A stretch of 64,000 nucleotides of DNA from Aphidius gifuensis (taxonomy: Eukaryota; Arthropoda; Insecta; Hymenoptera; Braconidae). The DNA lies in the NCBI RefSeq assembly GCF_014905175.1, contig NC_057790.1, positions 24,702,469-24,766,468 of the forward strand, read 5' to 3'. How positions within the stretch are numbered: position 1 is the first letter of the stretch; each line of letters begins with the position of its first letter. A program made the translations under genes and the position numbers. Below, in pieces: positions 1 through 12,793 of this stretch. Under the pieces are notes generated by a model, which searched no databases, had not been told where the DNA came from, and saw only the letters and a program-made list of their open reading frames with translations.

Positions 1-3000
1 CATTATATGCTTTTAAATTAGTTGTACATAAATTTATACAGTACAATTGAAAATAATAAATTGAAATAAAATTTAATAACGTCAAAAATATATGACAACG
101 AATCGAAATAATTTGCAAAAATTTCTATCGAGATAATCAATTTTTTTTTTTTTACTACTGAGTGTTTAATTAATTATTATTATTTTTTATACAAATACGG
201 ATTAAAAAAAAGAAGCAAAACACATTAATTCAAATTTTAAAGTTTTATTTAAATAAAAAAGAAATTTCGTGAAAATAGAATTTAGCTAGTCGGAAAAGTA
301 CGATAAAGATTAGAAAAAAAAAAAGAAAAATCCTTCTGGTTTTTAATTGAATTTATTATTTGGTTATTTTAATTTTTCTTTTTGTGATAAATAAGATTTT
401 TAAATGTATAAATATAAAACTTTAATCACATTTATCCAAGAAAAAAAAAGAAAATTAAAAAAAAAAACAACCATTAACTATGCACATAAAAAAATTATAT
501 AACTTTTTGCTCCCTCCAACCTTTTTACGATTTTGTAAATTGTGATATGAATATGAATATAAATATATGTATAAGTAAATCTCCCCTGCCCCTTGCCCCT
601 CTCGTACCAAGATGCAAATTTTGATTTTTCTTGTTTTTTTTTTTTAAATAAATTATAATTACTAAAGTCTTTTGATAAATATTGCAAAATAATATTGATG
701 ATAAATTTTAACTAATTAATCAGTAAATTATATATATATTAAAAAAAAAAAAACATTATTACATCTTTGCATGCATATTAGGATTTTTGTATTTTTAATT
801 TTCAAACTCGAGATAATTTGCTATATATTGTAAAAATTAAAATAAAACATTTGAAAAATTTATGTAACTGTCAATGAAAAATGAAAGAAAAAAAAGAAAA
901 TAATAATATTGTTTATTAAATAATAAAATAATTAATTATTTTATTTATTTAATAAAGAATTGTTGTTTATTTTTTTTTATTTTTCTTTTAATTATTGTTG
1001 ATGGAACCGCACATTAGGTCTTAGTGTAAACAATTGAAATAAAAAAAAAAAAAAAAAACTTACAGGATTGTAAAAAACTGGTATACCTTTTTTTAAATCC
1101 TGTGGAATTTTTTTTTTTTTTTTTTTTTTTTTCTTTTTCAAGGAAAGAAGCGTATAGATAATAATTTACAATGTCTTAACGCTCAAGATACTGATCGAGG
1201 TATTAGAGCCAATAAAGAATAACTAAAATAAAAAAAAAAAACTGTTATTCTTTTTAAAAGTCTCCTTGATCGATTTGTACTACTGTATAATTGTTTAATG
1301 ATAATATAATTTTGTTCGTATAAATATAAAGAATAAATAAAAAAATAAGCAAAAAAAAAAAAAAATAGAATGAAGTAAATAGGCTTGATTCTAACTGGAA
1401 TTTCGTTGAAAAAAAAAAGAAAGAAAATGAATTGAGACTGAAAAAAGAAAAAAAAAAAAATTTTTTTTCTAGCAGCGGTGTTTGTAATATACTGTATATA
1501 TAAATAAACGAAAGAAAATTTAACAACAGAAGAGACAAAGTGTTCCAAAAAAAAAAAAACAACAATAACGTTCAACTCAAAAAGTTGACGGTATTTCTTC
1601 CCGAAAATATATTCAATAGACTCAAAAAAATATGAAAAAAAAAAACAGATATTTGTCAATCGATCACTGAGATAATTTATTTGTTAAATATATTTATATA
1701 TTATTTTTTTTTCAAACCTCTTTCATTTTTACAATCGAAAAATATGAATTGCGACGTAATCATAATCATGTCTACGTCAAAAATATCAACAGAATAACAT
1801 TCCAAAATGCAGGTCAATTTCAAAAATAAAAAAAAAATGAGATAATAATTTATCTAGCCGTAAGGCAATCATTCATTTGTAAATCAATATCACATAATTA
1901 TTCATTATATAAAAATAGATAAGATTTAAAATATAAAACCAAAATGAAATTTAGATTGAAATAAAAAAAAAAAAAACTAGTTTACAGATAATTTTTTGTA
2001 CAACAATTAAAGATAAAAAACAAATTGATTTATTAATTTTTTTTTAAACAATAATAAAGGAAGTAATTGACTTGCTTATATTAATGTAATTTTAAGACCT
2101 GTATGTCTGATTTGTTTAAAGTATTAATTAGATTTTATTGATAGTGATTTAAAAACAAAAAAAAAAACAAATACAATTTCAAACTCTATCGATTTATTTG
2201 CCACAAATTAATTTCATTTTATAAAAAGAAAATAAAAATGATATCTCTGTGATCTTGTGACAATATTTCATTGTTACAATTTTCAGATTATGGAACAAAT
2301 ATAAAAATTTTTATATGTAAATTGTAAGATTACGGTGCCGCTGCGTTCAGTAGTAGTAATCTTAGTAATCTTATTAATTTTTTGTTAAGTCTTTAATGAA
2401 TAGTAATTTTTGACTTTTCATGCACTGATTTATTATTATTTTCTTCTCTTTTTTTTTTATTATTATATCGTATGTAGTTATAGTGTCTTTATAATTTATC
2501 ATGAAAATTATAAAAATTTAATATTCTATAACTTGGTAATAACTAGATAATAATTCATTTAAAATTTAAAAAAAAATTGTGAAAAATGTAAATTATATAC
2601 GATTCTACATTTTTTCATATTATATATAGTGTAAATTTTTTGTAGAATATGGCCAACGACAAAATACGATAGTGTGTAAAAACAAAAAAAAAAAAACAAA
2701 AAAAAGCAAAAAAAAAAATATAAATTTCATTTTAGTTTCCCATAAGTTTTTTTAAATAATAAATTTTATACTTTTTCTCAATAAAAAACCAACAAAAACT
2801 ATTTAAAAATAATAATCAAATTATATTTGATTTTATTTTGATATAATAAATGTGCATTTTAATTTAAAAAAAAAAAAAACGAAATCAATAAATACTGGGA
2901 TTTGAAATTAAAAAGAAAAAATTAATTAAAATTAAAGAAAAAAAACAGATGCATGTTTTTTGATGCTTAGCACACTTATTGATAATTAAGTGAAATGTGT

Positions 3001-4662
3001 TATGTGTATACTATAATCAAAAGAAAAAAAATAGCACAAGGTATAAACTTTTAAATAATTAATTAAAAAATATGAAAAATGTATACACTAATAAAGTATA
3101 TATATATGTGTATATATCGTGTCATATACACTTATATATGTATATATGTAATTATGTATATGTGTGTGCATTTCGAACCATACAAAAATTAAAAAAAAAA
3201 AATAATAAAAATCGAAAAAAGTAAAAAAAAAAAAAAAAACATTTAAAAATTAAAATAATGGACATTTAAATCATAAATATATATATATATATATAAAAAT
3301 AATAAGAACAAATAAAAAAAAAAAATAATAAAATTTATTGAATTAATTAATCTATATATTTAACCATTGTAATAATTGTATATGATTTATTACTACTGTA
3401 TGCTAATTGTATTATATATATAAAACACAAATATTGGGAAAAAGATCTGTGTAAATTCCACTTTGTAGTTTGATTTATAAATATTAAAAAAAATTATTCA
3501 AGATTTTATAGATAAATTACAAAAAATAATATTATTTATGAAAATTAATTCGATGATAGTTTTTGAATTAATTTTTTTAATTAAAAAATAAATATATAAA
3601 TATGATTGTATACATTTTATTAAATTTGAAAATATTATAGTTTTTTTGTAAATTTTTTTTCAATTATTTTAATTATTATTTTCTTTTTTTTTATCGAAAA
3701 ATTAATTTAAAAAATTTTTAACTACTAGTGGAATTAACACGAGAAATGTTATAGTAATATCTAAATGAGATGGAAAATGTCATACTTTGTATATTAGTGT
3801 ATAGAATGTAGAAAAAATAACTTGAAAAAAAAAAAAACGAAAAAAAAAAAATATTTAATAATGCCATAATAAATGATATGTGTTAATCAATTTTTGACAA
3901 TGGTTTTTACGACAAAAAATAAATAATAAATGATCTGTAGATCGAGTTGATAAATATAATACTCATAAAGTTTTGATTAAACAATAAAAATATGATACTT
4001 AAAAATGTTATCAATTAATGATTATGCATTTCATTTAGGGAGCATCATAAGAAAATTAATAAACAAGAAAAAAAAAATTAAAAAAACCTGAAAATAATCA
4101 TTTTTATTCATCAATAATTGATAAATGCTAATTAATAATTAAAAGATTTTAAACTTTAAAAATTATTAAATAATAAAAGTTAATTATTATTGATTTCATT
4201 TTTAAATTGAAATATTAATTAATATTGATAATATAAAAATGTTATTAATAATAATTTTTAAAGTTTTAATTTTTAAATAATCAGCAATTTAGGAGAAAAA
4301 AAAAAAAACATTCATTGATTAACTTTGTCAACATTTAATAAAATAGAAATTGGATTTTTTACGAATCAAATATTAAAATGTTTATTTTGTTAAAGATTGA
4401 ATTTTATTAGGTAATTGTTGCTATTTAAAAAAAAAATCTCTTCTTTTCTTCTTCTTCTTCTTGTTTGTCTCTGTAGTCATCTAGATTTTTTGGCATTAGA
4501 AATTTAAAAGTGTCCATGTCAAGTTAAAGAATCCACAAAAAAAAAAGGAAAAGATTCTGTCAAAAAAACACTCTTTATTAATTGAATTGAGGGAATTATT
4601 ATTATTTAAAATTCTTATTTTGTAAAATCATATTATTTCATGAAGAGGTAGAAAATAAATTT
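1..4662. other. A/T-rich stretch without a recognisable gene
   Basis: I see no convincing coding exon here on either strand. The sequence is dominated by A- and T-homopolymers (several over 15 nt), and the longer open frames encode only low-complexity Phe/Ile/Lys/Asn strings. A (TA/TG)n microsatellite lies near 3095-3175 and a pure (TA)n run near 3277-3294. The part next to 4663 probably includes the 3'UTR of the minus-strand FIP1 gene; the left part could be UTR or intron of a gene outside the window. Confidence 0.6.
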
Positions 4663-6675
4663 TTATTCGCTGTCTTCCTTTGAACGTTCACGATCAGAAC
4701 GTCTTGACTTCTTCTTACGACGACTTAAGCTACGTGAGCGTGATTTATGACGACGTGAATGTGATCTTGATCGATGTCGATGTCTATTGAAAAAATAAAA
4801 AAATAAATTGATAATATAATTTTGATTATTTAAATTTATTAAAATATAAAATAATAATTTACCTGTCTTTATGGCGATACTGTGATCGTGAACGATCACG
4901 TTCACGTTCTTTATCTTCATCTCTAGGCATAGAATCTCTATCACGTTCACGATCACGATCACGATCACGATCGCGATCACGTTCACGTTCACGTTCACGA
5001 ATACTAGAATCTTTGTCTCTTTCTGATCTGTCACGATCTCTATCACGTTCTCTACTTGATGATTCAATATCTCTATCATTACGTTCTCGTTCAATTGGTC
5101 CACGTGATGATGAATCACAACGTTGATCTCGTGTATTTATTAATGGTGGTATTGATAATGGTGGCACCATTGTTGGTATTGATTTTGGTCCAGAATTTTT
5201 ATCATCGTCATTGTGAGTCAATGGAATTGCTAAATTTGTTGGCTGCCAAGTCTATAATACATAAAAAAAAAAAAAAAACAAATAAAAATAGAAATACAAT
5301 TGTGCTATTTTTTAATAAATAAAATTATAAGAAAATTAATAATTACTGGATCATTTCCCCATTGACTGTCTTGAGTTGGTTCATAGCTTTGATAATAAGA
5401 ATCAGGATCTGGTAAATAAAATGGTGCTGGTTCATTTGCATGATAACCAGGACCAGGTGGTGGTGGCATATCAAAACTAGATGGAAGTCCATGTGTTGGT
5501 GGTGGTACACTCATATCAGGAAAACCAGGTTTTCTTGAATATTCACGACGATCAGCTGTCATAACTTGTATAACATTTTCTTTTGGTGGTGATTTATCTA
5601 AATTTCTTCTTGATGCAAGACCAGAAGAACCAATAACATCAATTGTACCAGCCATTTTTCTTCCAGGTGGTGGTCCAGCTCTTTTGGGTCCCATAATTCC
5701 TGAATATTTACTATTATCATTTGTTATAGATATTTGTGATATACGTGTGATATTTTGATTTGGACCAATACCACCAATTCCACCAATACCACCACCTCCT
5801 CCGCCTCCTCCACCTCCACCTCCAACACCACCAATACCAGAACCAATACCACCACCACCACCAGCATTTAATACAAGACCAACACCAGATTCACTTCTCA
5901 TTCTTTTTTGTCTTTCACAATAAGCACGCCATGTTTCTTCATTAAAACCATAATTAAAATAATCAGTTATATCAGCACCAGGTTGACGCCATGGTTTATC
6001 TTCAATTTGATCTAAATTATATTCATGTGCTTGTATGCCATTTATAACTCCAATTGTTTCAAAATCATCAATACTAAATTTTCCAGTTTGTTTTTTTAAA
6101 TTATCAAGACCACCAGGTGCATTTGTTAATAAACCAGTTCTTTTTATATTTAAACTATTATAACCAGTTGCTGGAGTTGATTTAATATCACCAATAACAA
6201 CATGAACATCATCATCTGAATCAGATTCACTGTCATTTGAATCTTCTTGATCTTTTGTACCATTTGCCACTGAAGACTCAACTGTTGTTTGTTCAGTTGT
6301 TGCTGTTGTTGTTGTTGTTGAAGTTGTTGATTCTTTTGCTGCTAATTTATCTACATCTTTATCAATAGAATTATCTTTTTCTGCATCAGCCTGAAATATT
6401 ATAAGCATTTTTTAGTCAAATAATAAATAAACAAAGGTAATTTAAATAACAGGCTTTATGGATTTTAATTGATAGGTTATATTTATCACAAAAATAATTA
6501 CTTCTGTTGTTTCAACCGGTTGTTCTGGACAAATTGATTCTTCCGAATTTTCAATTGCTGGTGTATTTTCAACAACTGTGTCTTCATCGCATGGTGTTTC
6601 ATCTTGATTTGATTCACTTTTTTTACTGTCACCGGAATCACCATACAGCCACTGATCTTCACTTTCATCTGCCAT
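4663..6675 (-). CDS. Fip1: FIP1-like pre-mRNA 3'-end processing factor
   Basis: Family role: FIP1 is a CPSF subunit that binds U-rich RNA and recruits poly(A) polymerase in the nucleus. Four coding exons on the minus strand: 6675-6502, 6390-5347, 5251-4863 and 4783-4663. They total 1728 nt (575 aa) with consistent phases. The Fip1 motif lies at about residues 173-223 (GIQAHEYNLDQIEDKPW, then ADITDYFNYGFNEETW), preceded by the acidic DDDVHVVIGD segment near residues 117-126. The N-terminus is acidic (MADESEDQWLYG). The middle holds a long glycine tract and a proline-rich region. The C-terminus is Arg/Asp/Glu/Ser-rich (RERDRDRD-type repeats, then RSRSHSRR), as in FIP1L1. The length matches human FIP1L1 (594 aa). 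The start is the first ATG followed by the conserved acidic N-terminus; an ATG 24 nt upstream in frame (6699) is less likely. Confidence 0.93.
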
Positions 6676-8728
6676 GTTTATGGAGTCTTTTAAAAGCAAT
6701 AATTATCAATGAGATGTAATACTTAAAATATATCAACGGCTATTAAATATCAAGCTGTCATTATGTCAACAGGTTGAGAACAATGCAATTAATCTACAAA
6801 CAAAAATACACTCATACAATATTTAATTTACAATTTCGCGTCTAATGGACAATTCACTCCAATTCACTCCAATTATTTATCCCAATTTTAACTTTTAAGT
6901 TTGTGTATACGCACTTTGAAACCTCCATTTTTTTTTTACCATCAAGATGATTGTTGCCACTAAAAGAAAACCAAAAGCTCCTATATATTATTCTCTTAAA
7001 ATTTTATCAACAATTTCAACTTAAAATTATCAAATAAATAATTAAAATAAAAAATAATTAAATCATTTCTCTTTTTCTAATTAATAATTGTATTTGAAAA
7101 AATTAAAAAAATACTTTTTAAATAATTTTACTGCACATTGCTCAGTGTCATGCGCAAAAAGCTGTTTTATTTTTTTAATTTTTTCTTTTAAAAAAGAAAG
7201 CGACGAAGAAAAAATTAATTTCGCAATTTAAAATCACATACCTACGTTTAACAATTTGTTTTGTATTTTTTATATTTTTTATAAATAAATATGACTACTG
7301 TAAATACAATTTTATAAAAAGAAAAATAATTACTAGGTATTTAATTTAATTACATAATTAGTATTACAATATTATTGAGAAAAAAAAAAAAGAGTGATTT
7401 TTTATTTATTATAAATAGTAAGCTACAGTGTAGTTTGTGTGTGACTTTCTCTCTCGTGATTGTCAAAGACTCGTATGAAGTGATATAATCTCGTTCACTG
7501 TCGAGGCTTTATAACACTTAATAGATTAATCTTACTTTTATCTAATTTATATAGGCAATATACAAATACGTTTTAATTTAGTGAGTAAAAATTTTTGTAC
7601 GAGTGTACTTATCAATATCATTCTATCCTTTATCATATTTTATATTTGATTGTAAATTTAGATATACATTTCAATCATCTATAATATGTATATAAACAAA
7701 TAAAACATCTGTTTCTATACATAGAATAAATTTACTATGTATTTTGTTTATTTTTTTTTTATCATGGTGCAATTAAAGTTTACAAGTTTCAACTGTGCAA
7801 TTTATTATTAAATTATTTATTTATCTTGGTGTATAATTATACTGACACATTGGTAAGTCAAAAGTATTTTAAAAAATATTTAAACAGTTTAGTTTTTTTA
7901 AATAATTATTTAGCCAAATTTTAAAAGATGAAATTTTTTCATATAATTAATTTAAATTTCATTTTTTATTGTTTGAAAATAAGCAAATAAAAAACTTGTG
8001 GAACCAGTTGAATACTGGATACACATACTTATATTTATAGATAATAATAATGATAATATTTTATTAACACTGTGCACAATTTCAAGGTCATATTCTTGGA
8101 AAAATATATTCATTTTAAAATTTAAATACATACATATTTTTGTATGATAATATTTTTTTTTATTGAATTTATTAATAGCTTGATAATTTCTTCATTTTAT
8201 TTAAAGAAAAAAACAATAAACAAACAAGGAAAATAACTTTGAAAATTAAATAAAACGTAGTATGTAAATTAAAAAATTATTTTATCATAAAAAACTAGAT
8301 TATTTATTTTTTTTTTTTTTTATAATTAAAATTTTGCAATGATTATATTTTATCAATTTGAATAATTTTCAGTTAGTTAAAGTCTCGACTTATCTTGTAT
8401 TTGTGTTTGTCAATGCTTGTCAAATATTGTTCTAGAAAAATGAGAATTTTTTTTTAAATTTCTTACGTTGAATATTTATTGGTGAGTCATTTTTTTTCTA
8501 AACGAAATTTATTTCTATCGCAGAATTAAACTAAACAAAATTACAAACACACAAACAGTATAAAAAATTAAATTTTTCATTGTTTGATTTGTCATGCATA
8601 CATTTATTTACGCCGTATAAAAATAATTGAATCTTATGTAATCATAAATTCTTTGTTATAATGCTACTACAATAATAATTTTTTTAAAATTTAAATTTTT
8701 CAGGTAATGAGGAAGTCAAAATATCATT
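6676..8728. promoter_or_regulatory. Divergent upstream region of FIP1 (-) and Toll (+)
   Basis: About 2 kb separate the FIP1 start codon from the Toll start codon, so both promoters should lie here. On the Toll side a 5'UTR exon appears to end at 7852 (ACATTG followed by GTAAGTC) and the next exon to begin at 8704 after a TTTTTCAG acceptor. That implies an 851-nt 5'UTR intron at 7853-8703. The segment at about 7430-7520 is less A/T-rich (CTCTCTCGTG, CGTTCACTGTCGAGG) and is the best candidate for the Toll transcription start. I see no other coding exon. Confidence 0.5.
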
Positions 8729-8796
8729 ATGAATTTTTTAACAAAGAGCATAGTCTTTATTTGTTTGGTGTCGTTGAGCAATGCTCAGTGTCCTGA
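8707..8796 (+). other. Overlapping upstream ORF in the Toll 5' leader
   Basis: An ATG lies three nucleotides inside the exon that begins at 8704. It opens a 29-codon frame that runs past the Toll start codon at 8729 in another frame and ends at a TGA at 8794-8796. If the proposed 5'UTR splice is right, ribosomes meet this ATG first. Its context (GTAATGA) is weak to moderate. Such overlapping uORFs usually reduce translation of the main frame; here that is inference only. Confidence 0.5.
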
Positions 8797-11700
8797 AGGA
8801 AGAAATTGTACTGAATGTGAATATATGTCTGGAAAATATGAAATTTTTTGTGCAAAAAATGGTACAGACTATGGATACACTGTTATTTATAAACCTTATG
8901 ATTATCTCAAAATAACATGTCACAATCCATACACAAAATGGTTAGATTTTCATTTGGGATATGCAAATAGAGCTGAAGATGTTAAACGTTTAACTTTTAG
9001 ATTATGTCCATTACCAAGATGTTCATTTCTTGGTGACATAGCAAAACAAGTACTTGTTGAAGATGTTGAAGAATTAGATTTTCGTTCAAGTTTAAATAGA
9101 ACAATACGAATGAGTAGAGATTGTTTTAAAAAATTTAACAAAGTTAAACGTTTGAGTTTATCTGATAATATTTTAGCAGGAATAACAAGTGATTTATTAA
9201 TTGATCTTGAACATTTAAGAGTTCTTAATTTACGTATGAATAATATTCAACATTTACCAGATAATTTTTTAATAACACCAAATTTAGAAGCCATTGAATT
9301 GGGCATGAATAAAATAAGTAAAATTAATAAAAACATATTTGGTAAATTAAGTAAATTAAAATTACTCAATTTATGGGATAATAATATTGAAGAAATTGAA
9401 GCTGGTACTTTTGATGAATTTTCATCACTCATATCAATTGATATTCATTCAAATAAATTACAAACATTACCTGTTGATTTATTTTCACGTTTAACACAAT
9501 TACAAGTTATTAATTTAGCGAAAAATAATTTTTCAACGACAACATTACCCGAATATTTATTAACAAATAATAAAAAACTTGAAAAATTTAAATTTTCAGA
9601 AAATCAACAAAACATGGAAACATTTCCAAATAATTTTTTTAAAAATTTAACTAATCTTATGATATTAGATATAAGTCGAAATGGACTTATGTATTTACCT
9701 AATAATTTATTTTTAAATGTAACTTCTCTAAAGAATCTCGATTTACAACGTAATTATTTACAAACTTTACCACAAAAATTATTTCAAGATTGTAAAAATT
9801 TAAGCTCAATTGTTATTAGTTTTAATAACATAACACATTTACCAGATGGAATATTTAAAGGATTAATAAAACTAGAAGAATTAAATTTATCAAATAATTT
9901 TATCGTAACAATTTCTGAGTAAGTAAAAATAAAAATAAAAAAATTAATTTAATATTTATTTTGTATATGAAAATTTAATAATTGTTTATTGATTTTTTTT
10001 TTTTAGATATCTTTTTCGTGATTTATCATATTTAAAAATTTTAAATATAGAAAGAAATAAATTACAAAAAATTCATTCACAAAGTTTACTTGCATTTCAT
10101 AATTTAAGAATTGCAAAATTTTCACACAATCAATTATCATTAACAGATGCAGTAATATATGAAGATGAATATGGTCCAAGATCACCTTTTCATTATACAA
10201 GTGAAAGTATTCAAGAATTACATTTGGCAAATAATAATATATCAGTTGTATTTGCTGATTGGATATTTTCTACTCATCTTCGTTATCTAAATTTATCAAG
10301 AAATAATGTAAAAATACTATTGGTACGGTAAATATCATACAATATCCATAAAATATCCAAAATTATATTTTAATTTTATAATCAAACTTTTTAGGAAAGA
10401 GATTTTCAATTTATAACAAATGAATTATCCCTGGATCTGCGACAAAATAATATCCAAAAAATATTATTTAACAATAATTATTACGAGCCAGTTTTACAAA
10501 CAAAAAATAAATTAAAAAAAATCACAATATTACTAGATGATAATCCTTTAATTTGTGATTGTCAAATATATCAATTTCTTTGTTACTTAGAAAGTAGCAC
10601 ATATTTATCACCAGATAATATATTAAATATAAAAATGGATAATTTATTATGTAAAGAGCCAGATTGGCTTTACGATAAACACCTTGTTGATTTATCTTCA
10701 AAATCATTAAAATGTTTAATAGATGAACCACACAATTTAAATGCAACATGTCCAGATAAATGTGAATGTTGGATAAGACCAGAAAATCGTGCATATTTAA
10801 TTGATTGTTCAAGTAAAAATTTAACACAAGCACCAAAATTAATAAAAGCACCAGATGATTATTTCATTGAAATTAATTTATCAAAAAATTATTTAATAAA
10901 TATGCCACCGCTGGATCGGTATGGCTATGAAAAAGTAACAGTTATGCTGTTATCATATAATCATATTTTAAATATTCCAATTGAGACATTGTCAATGAAT
11001 ATTCGTGTATTGAGTTTGCATGATAATCATTTAAAAACAATTGATCCAAGAGTATTGACTAATTTTAAAAATTCAAAAAATTTAATTAATTTAACATTAC
11101 ACAATAATAAATGGAGCTGTGATTGTAATGATCGTAATTTTTTACAATTTATACAAACAGAAGGTTCACGTCTTCGTGAGCTACAAAAAGTAACATGTGG
11201 AGAAAAAAATATAAAGGTTTATTTAATGACATCTGATGAAATATGTCCAACGACAATTGATTTAATAATTGGTAGTTGTATTGGTATATCATCAGTTGGT
11301 ATTATTATTGCAATATTAACAGTATTATATTATCGTTATGAACATAAAATTCGTATATGGCTTTATTCTAAAAAATGGTGTTTACGTTGGATAACTGAAG
11401 ATGAAATTGATAAAAATAAAAAATATGATGCATTTATAAGTTATTCACATGTTGATGATGATTTTGTTGTTAATAATATTGTATCAAGACTTGAGAGTCA
11501 ACCAAAACCATTTAAATTATGTGTACATTATCGTGATTGGCCAGCTGGTGAGTGGATACCAAATCAGGTTACATATTCAGTACAAAATTCAAGACGCACT
11601 ATTGTTGTATTATCGAAAAATTTTTTAAAAAGTGAATGGGGTAAAATGGAATTTCGTACTGCTCATTGTCAAGCAATTAAAGATGGTAGAACTAGAGTTA

Positions 11701-11897
11701 TTGTTATTATTTATGGTGATATACCACCGACAGAAGAGCTTGATAAAGAATTACAAAATTATTTAAAAATGAATACGTATGTCAAATGGGGTGATCCTTG
11801 GTTTTGGGAAAAATTATTATACACTTTACCACATGATAGTTATATTAATAAAAAAAATAAAAAATGTGTTAAACAAAAAAATGGCTGTACAAAGTAA
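8729..11897 (+). CDS. Toll: Toll receptor (Toll-1 type)
   Basis: Single-pass receptor for innate immunity and development; Spatzle-type cytokines are the usual ligands and the TIR domain recruits MyD88. Three coding exons (8729-9918, 10007-10322, 10395-11897) give 1002 aa. A signal peptide covers residues 1-19. Leucine-rich repeats run from about residue 120, followed by an LRRCT (NPLICDCQ) and a second LRRNT (CPDKCECW), a few more LRRs and another LRRCT (NKWSCDCN). This is the multiple-cysteine-cluster layout of Toll-1. A transmembrane helix lies at about 790-812. The TIR domain begins at about 845 (YDAFISYSH) and includes RDWPAGEWIP, SRRTIVVLS and MNTYVKWGDPWFWEKL, which match Drosophila Toll closely. 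The second donor is GTACGG at 10323; the GTAAAT four bases later would give a premature stop. The cytoplasmic tail after TIR is very short. Confidence 0.95.
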
Positions 11898-12793
11898 AAA
11901 TTTATAATATCATCATGAAAAAATATTTTTTATGTATGAAAAAAAAACAACGAATTATTTAATATTAATTTTTTTTTTTTTAAATTTAATATACTGTAAA
12001 TATAATTAAAATGGAGATTATAATTTTGAGATTTCCATGTCATTATTAAAAATAATATTGTTGTTATGAAAAAAAAAAAAAATTTTATTTTTTATATATA
12101 TAAAATTAATCGAGTAAGTAGGTTTTTTAATTAGAAAAAAAAAAAAAAAAAAAACGAGTAAATGGAATAATTTTTTTTTTTTTTAAATAAATTGTTAATT
12201 GTTTAGAGTTTTTAATTTTGTTTATTTATAATATGTGTTTTGTATAGATAATATTTTATGAAATAATAAAAAATATAATTTTATATTGTAATTAAATTTA
12301 AATTTTTTATTTTTTTATTTTTCAGGCTGTTCATGTTGGGTTTTATTATTATTATTTTTTTTTTTTTGGGTCAAATGTACTCCTAGTTTCTTGATGCCAA
12401 GGAAAAGCTGTGTCATATAAAAAAAAAAAAAAGGAAAATATATATAAGCGTCAGGTGGTTTAGTTAGCTATAAAGTAAAAAAAAAATTTTAATAAATAGT
12501 AGTGGTATTTGTGCGCACGCATTTGAATTGATAAGATAATCAATATAAGCACGCTGTTATGGAAAAAAAAAAATAATATCAAGTAGAGACTGTTTCATCT
12601 TTGTGATGTGTTCACATACAGATGATACAGTAGTTCAGTTAAAATAATAAAATATAAATTCATATAATTTTTGCTAAAAAAATTCGCTATAATTATCTTA
12701 TTTTTGTTATAAAAATTATTGTAAATGCAAATAATAAATGCAAATTACAATAAAGTTTAAAAAAAGCTTCATTAATAATAACAAAATTTAATA
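11898..12793. other. Toll 3'UTR and PC2 upstream region
   Basis: No coding exon is visible. An AATAAA-type polyadenylation signal occurs near 12263, after runs of A and T. The segment from about 12440 to 12650, with fewer homopolymers, is the likely promoter and 5' leader of the convertase gene that starts at 12794. Confidence 0.5.

Noticed and set aside
1183..1659. 158-codon open frame on the minus strand rich in Phe, Ile and Tyr
   Set aside because: It is the translation of poly-A/T runs, has no domain, and overlaps another open frame of the same kind.
3095..3175. Possible CRISPR-like or tandem array
   Set aside because: It is an ordinary TA/TG microsatellite. No direct repeats with regular spacers exist in the window, and none are expected in an animal genome.
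5056..5322. Plus-strand open frame opposite FIP1
   Set aside because: It is the antisense of FIP1 exon 3 and its intron; the minus-strand reading has family motifs and good splice sites.
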